DNA of 8,110 nt from Pseudomonadota bacterium. GTDB lineage: Bacteria > Pseudomonadota > Alphaproteobacteria > Caulobacterales > Caulobacteraceae. Below, piece by piece: positions 1 to 6,645 of the stretch. The stretch is from assembly GCA_023445955.1 (NCBI GenBank), contig JAEXJH010000242.1, forward strand, positions 1 through 8,110. Direction: 5' to 3'. The notes beneath the pieces were generated by a model that saw only the letters and a program-made list of their open reading frames with translations, had not been told where the DNA came from and did no database searches. Numbering within the stretch: position 1 is the first letter of the stretch; every line of letters begins with the position of its first letter. Made by a program: the position numbers and the translations under genes.

Positions 1-1173
1 GGCGACGGCCGCGGCTTCCTGTTCGCGCAGCTGCGGGAGCAGGGGCGCGACCGCCTGCTGGACCTGGCCACCAAGGGCTCGGGCCAGACGCCGTGGTCGC
101 GGTCCGGCGATGGTCGTCTGACCCTGAAGGGCGGGGTGCGCGAGATCCTGGCCGCGTCGCTGCTGGAGGCCCTGGGCGTTCCGACCTCGCGCGCCTTCTC
201 GCTGGTCGAGACCGGCGAGGCCCTGACGCGTGGCGACGAGCCCAGCCCGACCCGCTCGGCGGTGCTGACCCGGCTGTCGCACAGCCACATCCGCTTCGGC
301 ACGTTCCAGCGCCTGGCCTATTTCGACCAGCGCGACCTGATCGTGCAGCTGGTCGACCACGTGGTCGAGACCTACTACCCGCACCTGGCCGGCGCGCCGG
401 ACCGGGCCGCGGCGCTGATGGAGGTGACCGTGGCGGCCAGCGCCCGGCTGCTGTCGCGCTGGATGGCGGCGGGCTTCGTGCATGGCGTGCTGAACACCGA
501 CAACATGGTCGTCACCGGCGAGAGCTTCGACTACGGCCCCTGGCGGTTCCTGCCGCGCAACGATCCCAACTTCACCGCCGCCTATTTCGACCACCAGGGG
601 CTCTACAGCTTCGGCCGCCAGCCCGAGGCGGTGTTCTGGAACCTGCAGCAGCTGGCCGCCTGCCTGACCCTGGTCGCCGACCAGGCCGGGCTGCTGGCGG
701 CGCTGAACGGATTCTCGGACGCCTATCGCCTGGCCCTGCGCGCAGCGATCCTGGACCGCCTGGGCGTGCAGAGCCGCAACCCGGACGATGACGTCGCGCT
801 GGTCAACGCCGCCTTCCGCGCCTTGGCCGAGGGTGGTGAGGCGCTGCGCTGGGAGCCGTTCTTCTTCGACTGGTTCGGCGGCGAGGCCTCGACCGGCCGC
901 GCCCTGGATGGTCCGCGCGCAGAGCTCTATCGCACCGAGACCTTCGAGGCGTTCCGCAAGCAGCTGGCCGATTTCGAGCCCGACAGGCCCCAGCGCCTGG
1001 CCGATCCGGTCTTCCAGCGCTCCGAGCCGGAGGAGCTGATCATTGACGAGGTCGAGGCCCTGTGGGCGCCGATCGCTGAAGAGGACGACTGGGGTCCGCT
1101 CAACGCCAAGCTGGGCCGGATCGAGGCGGCGCGGGCGGCCTATGCGCTGGGCGACAAAAACGACGCACCCTGA
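1..1173 (+). CDS. selO: SelO family protein adenylyltransferase (YdiU/UPF0061), 5' partial
   Basis: SelO proteins have a pseudokinase fold and transfer AMP from ATP to Ser, Thr or Tyr of target proteins, in a redox-linked stress response. The frame is open from base 1, so about 90-100 N-terminal residues are missing and 390 codons are visible. Family hallmarks in fragment numbering are TKGSGQTPWSR (Lys25), GGVRE (Glu48, 23 residues on), LTRLSHSHIRFG (Arg91 and Arg98) and HGVLNTDN...FDYGPW (Asp167, Asn168, Asp177). The spacings match the ATP- and metal-binding Lys/Glu, Arg/Arg and Asp-Asn/Asp residues described for Pseudomonas SelO, so the active site looks intact. The C-terminus (ending GDKNDAP) is divergent and lacks the usual Cys-containing tail. 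The real start lies outside the window; the GTG at 136 is internal. The gene converges on the minus-strand glycan operon. Family assignment is firm; targets are unknown. Confidence 0.95.
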   Translation, partial: GDGRGFLFAQLREQGRDRLLDLATKGSGQTPWSRSGDGRLTLKGGVREILAASLLEALGVPTSRAFSLVETGEALTRGDEPSPTRSAVLTRLSHSHIRFGTFQRLAYFDQRDLIVQLVDHVVETYYPHLAGAPDRAAALMEVTVAASARLLSRWMAAGFVHGVLNTDNMVVTGESFDYGPWRFLPRNDPNFTAAYFDHQGLYSFGRQPEAVFWNLQQLAACLTLVADQAGLLAALNGFSDAYRLALRAAILDRLGVQSRNPDDDVALVNAAFRALAEGGEALRWEPFFFDWFGGEASTGRALDGPRAELYRTETFEAFRKQLADFEPDRPQRLADPVFQRSEPEELIIDEVEALWAPIAEEDDWGPLNAKLGRIEAARAAYALGDKNDAP

Positions 1174-1180
1174 TTTTTTT
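1149..1180 (+). terminator. Weak candidate terminator at the end of selO
   Basis: A run of seven T (1174-1180) directly follows the selO stop codon. The only hairpin before it is poor: GGGCG (1149-1153) can pair with CG (1164-1165) and CCC (1168-1170) across a 2-nt bulge, with a 10-nt A-rich loop. The T-run fits intrinsic termination but the stem is too weak to be confident. Confidence 0.25.
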
Positions 1181-1252
1181 CATTCGAGCGCGGAACAACC
1201 GTCAAGTTTCCGTCTTACAACTCCGGCACAGTGCCCTCGACGAACGCCGCCC

Positions 1253-1258
1253 GGAGAG
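1253..1258 (+). promoter_or_regulatory. Ribosome binding site of the 41-residue small protein
   Basis: GGAGAG lies 5 nt upstream of the ATG at 1264. It is among the best Shine-Dalgarno matches in the window and is the main reason, with codon bias, for calling such a short gene. Confidence 0.65.
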
Positions 1259-1263
1259 TCCCG

Positions 1264-1389
1264 ATGCGCATCTTCCAACCGATCATGCTGGTCTGCGCCG
1301 TGGCCATGTCGTTCATGGGCGCCCTTGGCATTCCGGGCTGCTTCCGCGCCATCGGCGAGTGCCTGCGCGACCGCCCCGAGCTGGCCTAG
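1264..1389 (+). CDS. Small hydrophobic protein, 41 residues, unknown function
   Basis: I do not recognise this protein. It starts MRIFQPIMLVCAVAMSFMG and has one hydrophobic stretch at about residues 6-24. A short polar tail ends RDRPELA. Cysteines are at 11, 26 and 33. The segment could be a single membrane helix or an uncleaved signal-anchor; there is no convincing lipobox. Support for a real gene is threefold: GGAGAG 5 nt before the ATG, 38 of 41 codons ending in G or C like the neighbouring genes, and an open frame that fits neatly between selO and the deacetylase gene. Its TAG stop (1387-1389) overlaps the TAG of the opposing gene (1388-1386) in the sequence CTAG, so the two genes meet tail to tail. 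It lies 90 bp past selO and may be read from selO or from its own promoter in 1181-1250. Confidence 0.65.
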   Translation: MRIFQPIMLVCAVAMSFMGALGIPGCFRAIGECLRDRPELA

Positions 1390-2159
1390 GCGCTGAGCGC
1401 TTCCAGCTGGATCGGCGCTTCGCCCGTCAGCTGACGGCGCGCGGTGACGCGGAACATCGACAGGAAGCTTTCCAGGAACAACCAGGTCGCCTTGTCGTGA
1501 TCCAGGTGGTGGGTCAGCAGGCCGATCGGTTCGTCCCATTGGCCGGCCTCGCGGCGCTCGGCCATCAGTCGCCGCATCCGTGACAGGAACTTCCAGCTGC
1601 CCCGGAACTGCGCGCCGCCCTTCCAGCGCAGCACGTCCAGGTGCGCGTCCAGGCGGGTGACGCCGTTGACGCGGCCGCTGGCCTGCTCGAAGCCCGACAC
1701 CACGCAGATCGACGAGTCGGGCAGGGCTTCCAGCAGCTGCGGCTTCAGATTGTTCCACGGCGGCACGAACAGCGTCGGCGCGACGCCAGCGCGGTGGAAG
1801 GTCATCACCGTCGAGCGCAGCTGGGCGCGGACCCAGTCGACGTCGTCGCTGTCGAGGATCTCGCCCGAACCCTGGCCTTCCGGCTGGCGGTTGACGTGCT
1901 TGAAGCCGTGGACGGCCAGCTCGACGTGCGGCTCCTTGGCCACGCGGCGGACCAGCAGCGACAGGCTGGGACCGGCGATGGCCGCGACGGTCAGCGGGGC
2001 GTCATGCCGGCGCGACAGGGCCAGCAGCTGCTCCAGCGCGCCGGTCGCCACGCGGGCGTCGTCGTCGCGCCACCACAGCACCGGAGTGTGACCGGCCTTG
2101 TTCCAGAGGGCCAGCTCCGGCCCCAGGACCAGGCGGAAGGCGAGCGGCAGTCGGGCCAT
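1386..2159 (-). CDS. Polysaccharide deacetylase-like protein (carbohydrate esterase 4 fold)
   Basis: The product is a predicted 257-residue NodB-fold hydrolase likely to remove N-acetyl or similar groups from a surface glycan. Motifs in order: WWRDDDA (Asp32-34, the motif 1 acidic cluster), HGFKH (His84 and His88, the metal-binding HxxxH), FVPPWN (131-136, motif 3) and LLTHH (214-218, the motif 5 histidine). This pattern matches the compact deacetylase-like subgroup found in proteobacterial lipopolysaccharide and exopolysaccharide clusters. No signal peptide is seen, so it may act in the cytoplasm on a lipid-linked or nucleotide-linked sugar. The ATG at 2159 was chosen because it lies 14 bp after the stop of the upstream glycosyltransferase gene and because the family motifs begin soon after it. 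The frame stays open far upstream, but that part overlaps the glycosyltransferase gene and is a shadow. The ribosome binding site is weak, so coupling to the upstream gene is plausible. The substrate is unknown. Confidence 0.85.
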   Translation of the reverse strand: MARLPLAFRLVLGPELALWNKAGHTPVLWWRDDDARVATGALEQLLALSRRHDAPLTVAAIAGPSLSLLVRRVAKEPHVELAVHGFKHVNRQPEGQGSGEILDSDDVDWVRAQLRSTVMTFHRAGVAPTLFVPPWNNLKPQLLEALPDSSICVVSGFEQASGRVNGVTRLDAHLDVLRWKGGAQFRGSWKFLSRMRRLMAERREAGQWDEPIGLLTHHLDHDKATWLFLESFLSMFRVTARRQLTGEAPIQLEALSA

Positions 2160-2173
2160 GGCGATCGGGCCGC

Positions 2174-3019
2174 CTACTGACCCGCGGCCTCGACGCGGCG
2201 CAACTGCACCGGCGCCGGCGCGGGCGTCGCCAACGGACGCTCGGCCTTGGCGCCCTTGGCGCGCAGGCGCAGGATCTCGCGGGCCCGCAGGTTCGACAGG
2301 ATCGGATAGAGGCCGGCCATCAGCGAGATCAGGAAGCCCAGGTCGCCTTCGGTATAGCCCTTGCGTGAGACGTAGCACTTGAAGAACCGGCGCACGCCGC
2401 GGAAGGCGTCGTCGCCGATGCTCTTGATCTTGCCGTTGTCGGCCAGGTCCTGAGCCTTCAGGGCGGTGTAACGGCCCAGGCGCGCGAACATGTCGGCGAT
2501 GTCCTCGTCGACCATGTGGTTCAGCGGGGTCTTCAGGCGGCCGCCATAGGCGCCGTCCAGCTTGGCGCCCGGATGGACGCGCTCGGCCTTCCACGACTTG
2601 ACGCCGCGGCGGAACAGGCGCGCGGCCGAAGCCGTGCCGAACGAGCCGCCCCAGCCGTTGCGGACCAGCTGCTCGCCCACATAGTTGTCGATCGGGATCT
2701 GGTACCAGTCGGCGGCGTCGGCGCGCTCGACGGTCTCGCGGATTTCCTTGGCGAAGGCGGGGGTGACGCCTTCGTCAGCGTCCAGTTCCAGGATCCAGTC
2801 GCCGGTGCAGCGGGCGATGCCGGCGTGCTTGCGCGGGCCTTCGATCGGGAAGATGCCCGACACCACCTTGGCGCCGTACTGGCGGGCCACGGCCTCGGTG
2901 CCGTCGCTGCAGCGGTCGGCGACCACGACGATCTCGTCGCAGAAATCCAGGGCCGACAGGCAAGCGTGCAGACGCTGCTCTTCGTTGTGAGCGCAGATCA
3001 GGGCCGAGATCTTGGCCAT
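2174..3019 (-). CDS. Family 2 glycosyltransferase (WaaE/KdtX-like)
   Basis: The product is a 281-residue GT-A fold transferase that probably adds a hexose from a nucleotide sugar to lipopolysaccharide core or a related envelope glycan. The N-terminus ISALICAHNEE is the classic GT2 opening. VVVADRCSDGT (31-41) forms the nucleotide-sugar site. GPRKHAG followed by WILELDADEG (75-84) holds the metal-binding DxD motif (Asp80-Ala-Asp82). A hydrophobic, probably membrane-associating segment near 226-243, preceded by FRGVRRFFKCYV, resembles the C-terminal half of WaaE/KdtX-type core glucosyltransferases. ATG 3019 is preferred over the adjacent in-frame GTG 3022 because GAGG (3030-3027) is 7 nt from the ATG but only 4 nt from the GTG. 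It is the first gene of a pair with the deacetylase 14 bp downstream. Donor and acceptor cannot be read from the sequence. Confidence 0.9.
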   Translation of the reverse strand: MAKISALICAHNEEQRLHACLSALDFCDEIVVVADRCSDGTEAVARQYGAKVVSGIFPIEGPRKHAGIARCTGDWILELDADEGVTPAFAKEIRETVERADAADWYQIPIDNYVGEQLVRNGWGGSFGTASAARLFRRGVKSWKAERVHPGAKLDGAYGGRLKTPLNHMVDEDIADMFARLGRYTALKAQDLADNGKIKSIGDDAFRGVRRFFKCYVSRKGYTEGDLGFLISLMAGLYPILSNLRAREILRLRAKGAKAERPLATPAPAPVQLRRVEAAGQ

Positions 3020-3026
3020 CACATAT

Positions 3027-3030
3027 CCTC
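3027..3030 (-). promoter_or_regulatory. Ribosome binding site of the glycosyltransferase gene
   Basis: On the minus strand GAGG lies 7 nt before ATG 3019 and 4 nt before the competing GTG at 3022. The spacing favours the ATG. Confidence 0.55.
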
Positions 3031-3102
3031 GATCGAACGACTACGCCCCCGCAGCCGCTTCGATGAGTTGACGGCGCCGCCCCCAGCCGCCCCCCGGCCT
3101 CA

Positions 3103-3136
3103 ACGATGAAAAATATGTAAGCTTTGCAACAAATTG
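3103..3136 (-). promoter_or_regulatory. AT-rich candidate promoter region for the glycosyltransferase-deacetylase pair
   Basis: This is one of the few AT-rich patches in the window (minus strand CAATTTGTTGCAAAGCTTAC, then ATATTTTTC). It lies about 90-115 bp upstream of the glycosyltransferase start and directly after the probable terminator of the receptor operon. The position suits a separate promoter. I could not fit a convincing -35/-10 pair with normal spacing, so only the region is called. Confidence 0.3.
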
Positions 3137-3151
3137 ACCCCGAAACGGGGT
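3137..3151 (-). terminator. Probable intrinsic terminator after the TonB receptor gene
   Basis: ACCCCG (3137-3142) and CGGGGT (3146-3151) form a perfect 6-bp stem around a 3-nt loop, starting 10 bp past the receptor stop codon. On the minus strand it is followed by CAATTTGTTG, a T-rich but not pure T tail. It probably separates the signalling operon from the glycan pair. Readthrough is possible because the tail is poor. Confidence 0.55.
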
Positions 3152-3161
3152 GCCGCGGCGA

Positions 3162-5549
3162 CTAGAAGTTGGCCGACAGGGTCAGGCTCCACGTCCGCGG
3201 GCGTTGCGGCGTCACCTGGCGCACCTGGCCGAAGCTGAACGGATTGCCGTAGGCGAAGGTGTCGCTGGAGCTGTTCCAAGGATTGCTGACGAACACGGCG
3301 GCGCGCCAGCGGTCGGTCAGCACCTGGGCCGACAGCTTGCCGGTGTAGTAGCCGCCCATGGTCGGCGAGAAGCGCGGGTCGAAGGTCAGCCGGGACTCGC
3401 CGATGTAGCCGGTCTCGGCCGTCAGCATCAGGGTGGCGGCCGCGCTGATCGGGCGCTGATAGGTGACCAGGCTGCCGAACGAGAAGTCCGGCACGCCGGG
3501 CAGGCTGGCGCTGTCGGTGATGCCATAGCCGGGCGCGATGCGGGTCAGTTTGGGCTCGTTGAAGAGTGCGTTGCCTTTGAACGTCAGGTGCGGCGTCGCC
3601 TTCCAGCCGGCCTCCAGTTCCAGGCCCCGGTTGCGGCCGTCGCCGATATTGGCGGTGTAGGACAAGCCCGAGCTGAAATACTGGTCGGTCTGGATGTCGC
3701 GCCAGTCGTCGTAGAACAGGGCGGCGCGCAGGTTCACCCGGCCCTCGAACGGGTTCAGGCTCGCGCCGATCTCGTAGTTGCGCAGGTGGTCGGGCTGGAA
3801 GGTCCGCCGCGTCTCGCTGGGCGTCACCAGGCCACCGGAGTTGAACCCGCCGGCGCGATAGCCCTCCGAGCTGAGGGCGTAGATGATGCCGCCGTGCGCC
3901 AGGTCCTTCTGGATCGAGACCTTCGGTGAGAAACCGCTGAACGCGGCCTCGCGGTCCAGGTCGCGCGACTGGCCCGGCGGGGGCGCGAACACGTACGAGC
4001 GAGTGTGGACCGTGGTCTTGAACGCCCGTCCGCCCAAGGCGACCTTCCAGTTGGCGCCCAGGTCGTAGGTCGCCTCGCCATAGAGGGCGTACTCGTTCAG
4101 CCGGTCCTTGCGGTCCTCGTCATAGGCGGTGCGGGTGACGTTGGCGGTCCGGGCCCGCAGGTCGGCGTCGCCTTCCTCGATGCTGGTGGCCAGGAAGCCG
4201 CCGATCATCCAGCGCAGCCGGCCCATGGCGGGCGCGGTGTAGATCATGTCCTGGACCGCCATGCGCACGCGGGCGGACTCGTCGTAGACGCCCAGCTCCA
4301 GGGCTTCGTTCGAGAACTCGCTGAGCGAGACGGTGGCGTCGTAGCGGCTGGCGTACTTGTGGGTGACGTAGCCGGTCACCGACTCGAACTGGCCCCAGTC
4401 GCCCGAGCCGCTGATCTTGATCGAGGTCTGGCTGAGGCGGTTGCGGTGGGTCTCGCGCACTTGGTTGGCGCGGCGGGGGCCGCCGCCGGGGGGCAGGGTG
4501 ACGTACTGGGTGTCCTTGGACGAGACGCTCTGCAGGGCCGTGCCCAGCTTGACCTGCCAGTCGCCCAGGTTCACGCGCCAGGCCGCGCGGCCGCCACGGC
4601 GCGTGGTCTTGTCGACGTTGGACAGGCGCAGGTTGACGTCGTCCAGATAGCCGCCGTCGACGTCGTAATAGGCCGCGATGCGGGCGGCCGACACCTGGCC
4701 GACCGGCACATTGACCACGCCCTCGGCGCGGTAGCTGTTCGAGCCCGACTGGGTGGTGGCGATCGTGGTTCCGACCGAGGCCGAGTAGCGGCCCAGCTCC
4801 GGCTGGCGGGTGACGATGCGATAGATGCCCGACAGCGAGCCGCCGCCATAGAGCGCGCCCTGCGGTCCGCGCATCACCTCGATCCGGTCGACGTCGATCA
4901 GCCGCAGGTCCGGATCGGGGGCGTTGTAGTTGACCGGGACGTCGTCGAGATACGTGCCGACCGTCGACTGGGTGCGGCCCGTGAAGGTCCCGTCCGACAG
5001 GCCGCGCAGCAGGATCTTGTTGCGCGCCGCCCCCAGGTTGGTGGTCATGAAGCCGGCCGTCTGGCGGGCCACCGAGCCGGTCTCGGTGGCGCCGATGTCC
5101 TGCAGCTGCGGCGAACCGATGACGCTAACGCCGCCGGCCAAGGCGCCCAGTCGCGGAGAGCGCTTGCCGGCGTTGACGACCAGCGGCGCCAGGGGCGCGA
5201 TCGGTTCGGACGGGACGACGGGCCGCGCGGCGACCACCGGACGCGGCGGCGGGGCCGGGCGCACGACCGAGAAACGCACCGTGCGGGCGTCGATGAAGCT
5301 GTAGGCGCAGCTCTTGCCCTGGCTGACCCGGTCCAGGGCCTCGCGCAGGCTGAAGGTCCCGACCAGCGGAACGCCGGGGCCCTTGCAGGCCTCGACCCCG
5401 CCGATGGTCGCGCCCATGCGGACGCCCAGTTCGATCAGGGTCTCGGCGGCGGTAGGCTTGCGAATATCGAGACGCACGCGCGGGTCCGCGGCGTTGGCCT
5501 CATGCGCGCTGACGCCCAGGCCCAGAACACTGGCGGCGAACAGGAACAA
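3162..5549 (-). CDS. TonB-dependent outer-membrane receptor with N-terminal STN signalling domain (FecA type)
   Basis: This is a 795-residue outer-membrane transporter/transducer. From the TTG at 5549 it has a hydrophobic signal sequence ending about VSAHEANA (residue 20). The STN domain (about 24-94) contacts the FecR regulator in the periplasm; Cys55 and Cys81 could form a disulfide. A proline-rich linker follows (97-122). The plug begins near PLVVNAGKR (122-130) and includes KILLRGLSDG, LDDVPV and DRIEVMRGPQGALYGGG (221-237). The beta-barrel contains the typical GYRAGGFNSGG and HLRNYEIGAS stretches and ends in LTLSANF, with the C-terminal Phe needed for barrel assembly. The STN domain and the upstream sigma/FecR genes indicate a transducing receptor. 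No ATG or GTG start exists: the frame is closed by TGA at 5576-5574, leaving only CTG 5561 or TTG 5549. CTG would give the better signal peptide (MSRALFLF). The ligand is unknown. Confidence 0.93.
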   Translation of the reverse strand: MFLFAASVLGLGVSAHEANAADPRVRLDIRKPTAAETLIELGVRMGATIGGVEACKGPGVPLVGTFSLREALDRVSQGKSCAYSFIDARTVRFSVVRPAPPPRPVVAARPVVPSEPIAPLAPLVVNAGKRSPRLGALAGGVSVIGSPQLQDIGATETGSVARQTAGFMTTNLGAARNKILLRGLSDGTFTGRTQSTVGTYLDDVPVNYNAPDPDLRLIDVDRIEVMRGPQGALYGGGSLSGIYRIVTRQPELGRYSASVGTTIATTQSGSNSYRAEGVVNVPVGQVSAARIAAYYDVDGGYLDDVNLRLSNVDKTTRRGGRAAWRVNLGDWQVKLGTALQSVSSKDTQYVTLPPGGGPRRANQVRETHRNRLSQTSIKISGSGDWGQFESVTGYVTHKYASRYDATVSLSEFSNEALELGVYDESARVRMAVQDMIYTAPAMGRLRWMIGGFLATSIEEGDADLRARTANVTRTAYDEDRKDRLNEYALYGEATYDLGANWKVALGGRAFKTTVHTRSYVFAPPPGQSRDLDREAAFSGFSPKVSIQKDLAHGGIIYALSSEGYRAGGFNSGGLVTPSETRRTFQPDHLRNYEIGASLNPFEGRVNLRAALFYDDWRDIQTDQYFSSGLSYTANIGDGRNRGLELEAGWKATPHLTFKGNALFNEPKLTRIAPGYGITDSASLPGVPDFSFGSLVTYQRPISAAATLMLTAETGYIGESRLTFDPRFSPTMGGYYTGKLSAQVLTDRWRAAVFVSNPWNSSSDTFAYGNPFSFGQVRQVTPQRPRTWSLTLSANF

Positions 5550-5582
5550 GGCCCGGCTCAGGGCCGGACCCGATCAAGAACG

Positions 5583-6560
5583 TCAGTGGGGAGCGGACGG
5601 CCTTCCGCGCAGGACAATAGAATCATCGCTCGGCGTCGCGGAAATCGGCATCAGGCTGGTCAGGCGACGGACCATCGCATCCTGACCATCCACGATCAAT
5701 ACGCCGGAGAACCGAAGATTGGCGGTGTTTTCACCTTCAAGGCGAAGCGGCCGATCGAAATAGTGATTCATGTCGCCCACGATCCGCGTCAGCGGCTCGT
5801 TGCGATAGATCAGTCGGCCCGAGCGCCAGCCCACCTGATCCTCGGCCGCGACGCTGCGCACGGTGACGCCCGAAGCGCCCTCGACATGCTCCAGCATCTG
5901 GCCCGGGCGCAGGCGCACGGGGGTGTCGTCGCCGTCGGTCGAGACCTCGACCAGGCCGCGCAGCACGGTGACCGTGAGCTGGCCGTCGCGGCGACGGACG
6001 TCGAACTTGGTGCCGACCACGCGTACGGTCTCGTCGCCAGCGGTGATCAGGAACGGACGCGCGGTGTCGTGCGCCACGTCGAACAGGGCCTGGCCATCGT
6101 GCACGGTGACGCGGCGGGCGTCCTTCTCCATGCGCACGGACAGGTGCGAGTCGGTGTTCAGGTCGATGTGGCTGCCGTCAGCCAGCGCGATGGCGCGATT
6201 CTCGCCCTTGGTCGTGGTGTAGAGCGTGTCGGAGGCGGGCAGCAGCTCGCCCCAGGGCGCGACGACCAGCGCGACGGCCGCCGCGGCGCCTGCCGCGCCC
6301 AGACCGCCCAGCCAACGCCAGTCGATCTGGAACGCACGCTTCGCCGCGGCGCGCCTCGGTTCCGCCAATTCCCCCCGGACGGCCGAACCTCGCTGGAAGA
6401 TCTCCTCGTCGACGGCTTGGATGGCGTCATACGCCTCCTGCGCACCGGGCTCGCTGAGCCAGGCGTCAAACGCCAGCCAGTCGGTCTCTTCGACCTCCGG
6501 CTGCTGCAGTCTGGTCAGCCAATCGGCCGCCTCTTGCAGGTGTTGCGCTGACCGGCTCAT
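5583..6560 (-). CDS. FecR-family sigma regulator (inner-membrane anti-sigma factor)
   Basis: This 325-residue protein relays the receptor signal to the cognate ECF sigma factor. Domains in order: a cytoplasmic N-terminal FecR/DUF4880-type helical region (about 5-50, with AADWLTRL and FDAWLSEPGAQEAYDAI) that binds the sigma factor; one membrane helix (83-103, from WLGGLGAAGAAAAVALVV); a periplasmic FecR domain (about 113-207, with GENRAIALADGSHIDLN and VVGTKFDVR); and a C-terminal STN-like domain (about 244-320, with GWRSGRLIYRNEPL) expected to contact the receptor. Length and architecture are normal for the family. ATG 6560 is preferred: GGAG lies 9 nt upstream and the N-terminal domain begins at once. 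The in-frame GTG at 6599 has no ribosome binding site. It sits 85 bp after the sigma gene and 33 bp before the receptor's TTG, consistent with one operon. Confidence 0.93.
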   Translation of the reverse strand: MSRSAQHLQEAADWLTRLQQPEVEETDWLAFDAWLSEPGAQEAYDAIQAVDEEIFQRGSAVRGELAEPRRAAAKRAFQIDWRWLGGLGAAGAAAAVALVVAPWGELLPASDTLYTTTKGENRAIALADGSHIDLNTDSHLSVRMEKDARRVTVHDGQALFDVAHDTARPFLITAGDETVRVVGTKFDVRRRDGQLTVTVLRGLVEVSTDGDDTPVRLRPGQMLEHVEGASGVTVRSVAAEDQVGWRSGRLIYRNEPLTRIVGDMNHYFDRPLRLEGENTANLRFSGVLIVDGQDAMVRRLTSLMPISATPSDDSIVLRGRPSAPH

Positions 6561-6569
6561 CCGGTGTTG

Positions 6570-6573
6570 CTCC
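6570..6573 (-). promoter_or_regulatory. Ribosome binding site of the FecR gene
   Basis: Minus-strand GGAG lies 9 nt before ATG 6560. It decides this start over the upstream in-frame GTG at 6599. Confidence 0.5.
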
Positions 6574-6645
6574 GTCGAGGATCCATCATCCCCCAGCACC
6601 TAGACGGCGCCAAGGAAGCCCGTCCCCCATATGACCCTGCATAAA

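Noticed and set aside
93..791. 232-codon plus-strand open frame in another frame of selO
   Set aside because: The selO frame carries clear catalytic motifs; this one is a shadow rich in Arg, Pro and Gly.
2160..2594. Upstream extension of the deacetylase frame, which would make a 402-residue protein
   Set aside because: The extension overlaps the glycosyltransferase gene in another frame and is Pro/Arg/Gly-rich. The deacetylase motifs begin only after ATG 2159.
3150..3929. 259-codon plus-strand open frame
   Set aside because: Antisense shadow of the receptor barrel; low-complexity product with no recognisable family and no ribosome binding site.
4005..6551. 848-codon plus-strand open frame
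   Set aside because: It lies antisense to the well-identified receptor and FecR genes. The product is Gly/Ala/Arg/Val-rich without domains, as expected when a high-G/C third-position gene is read backwards.
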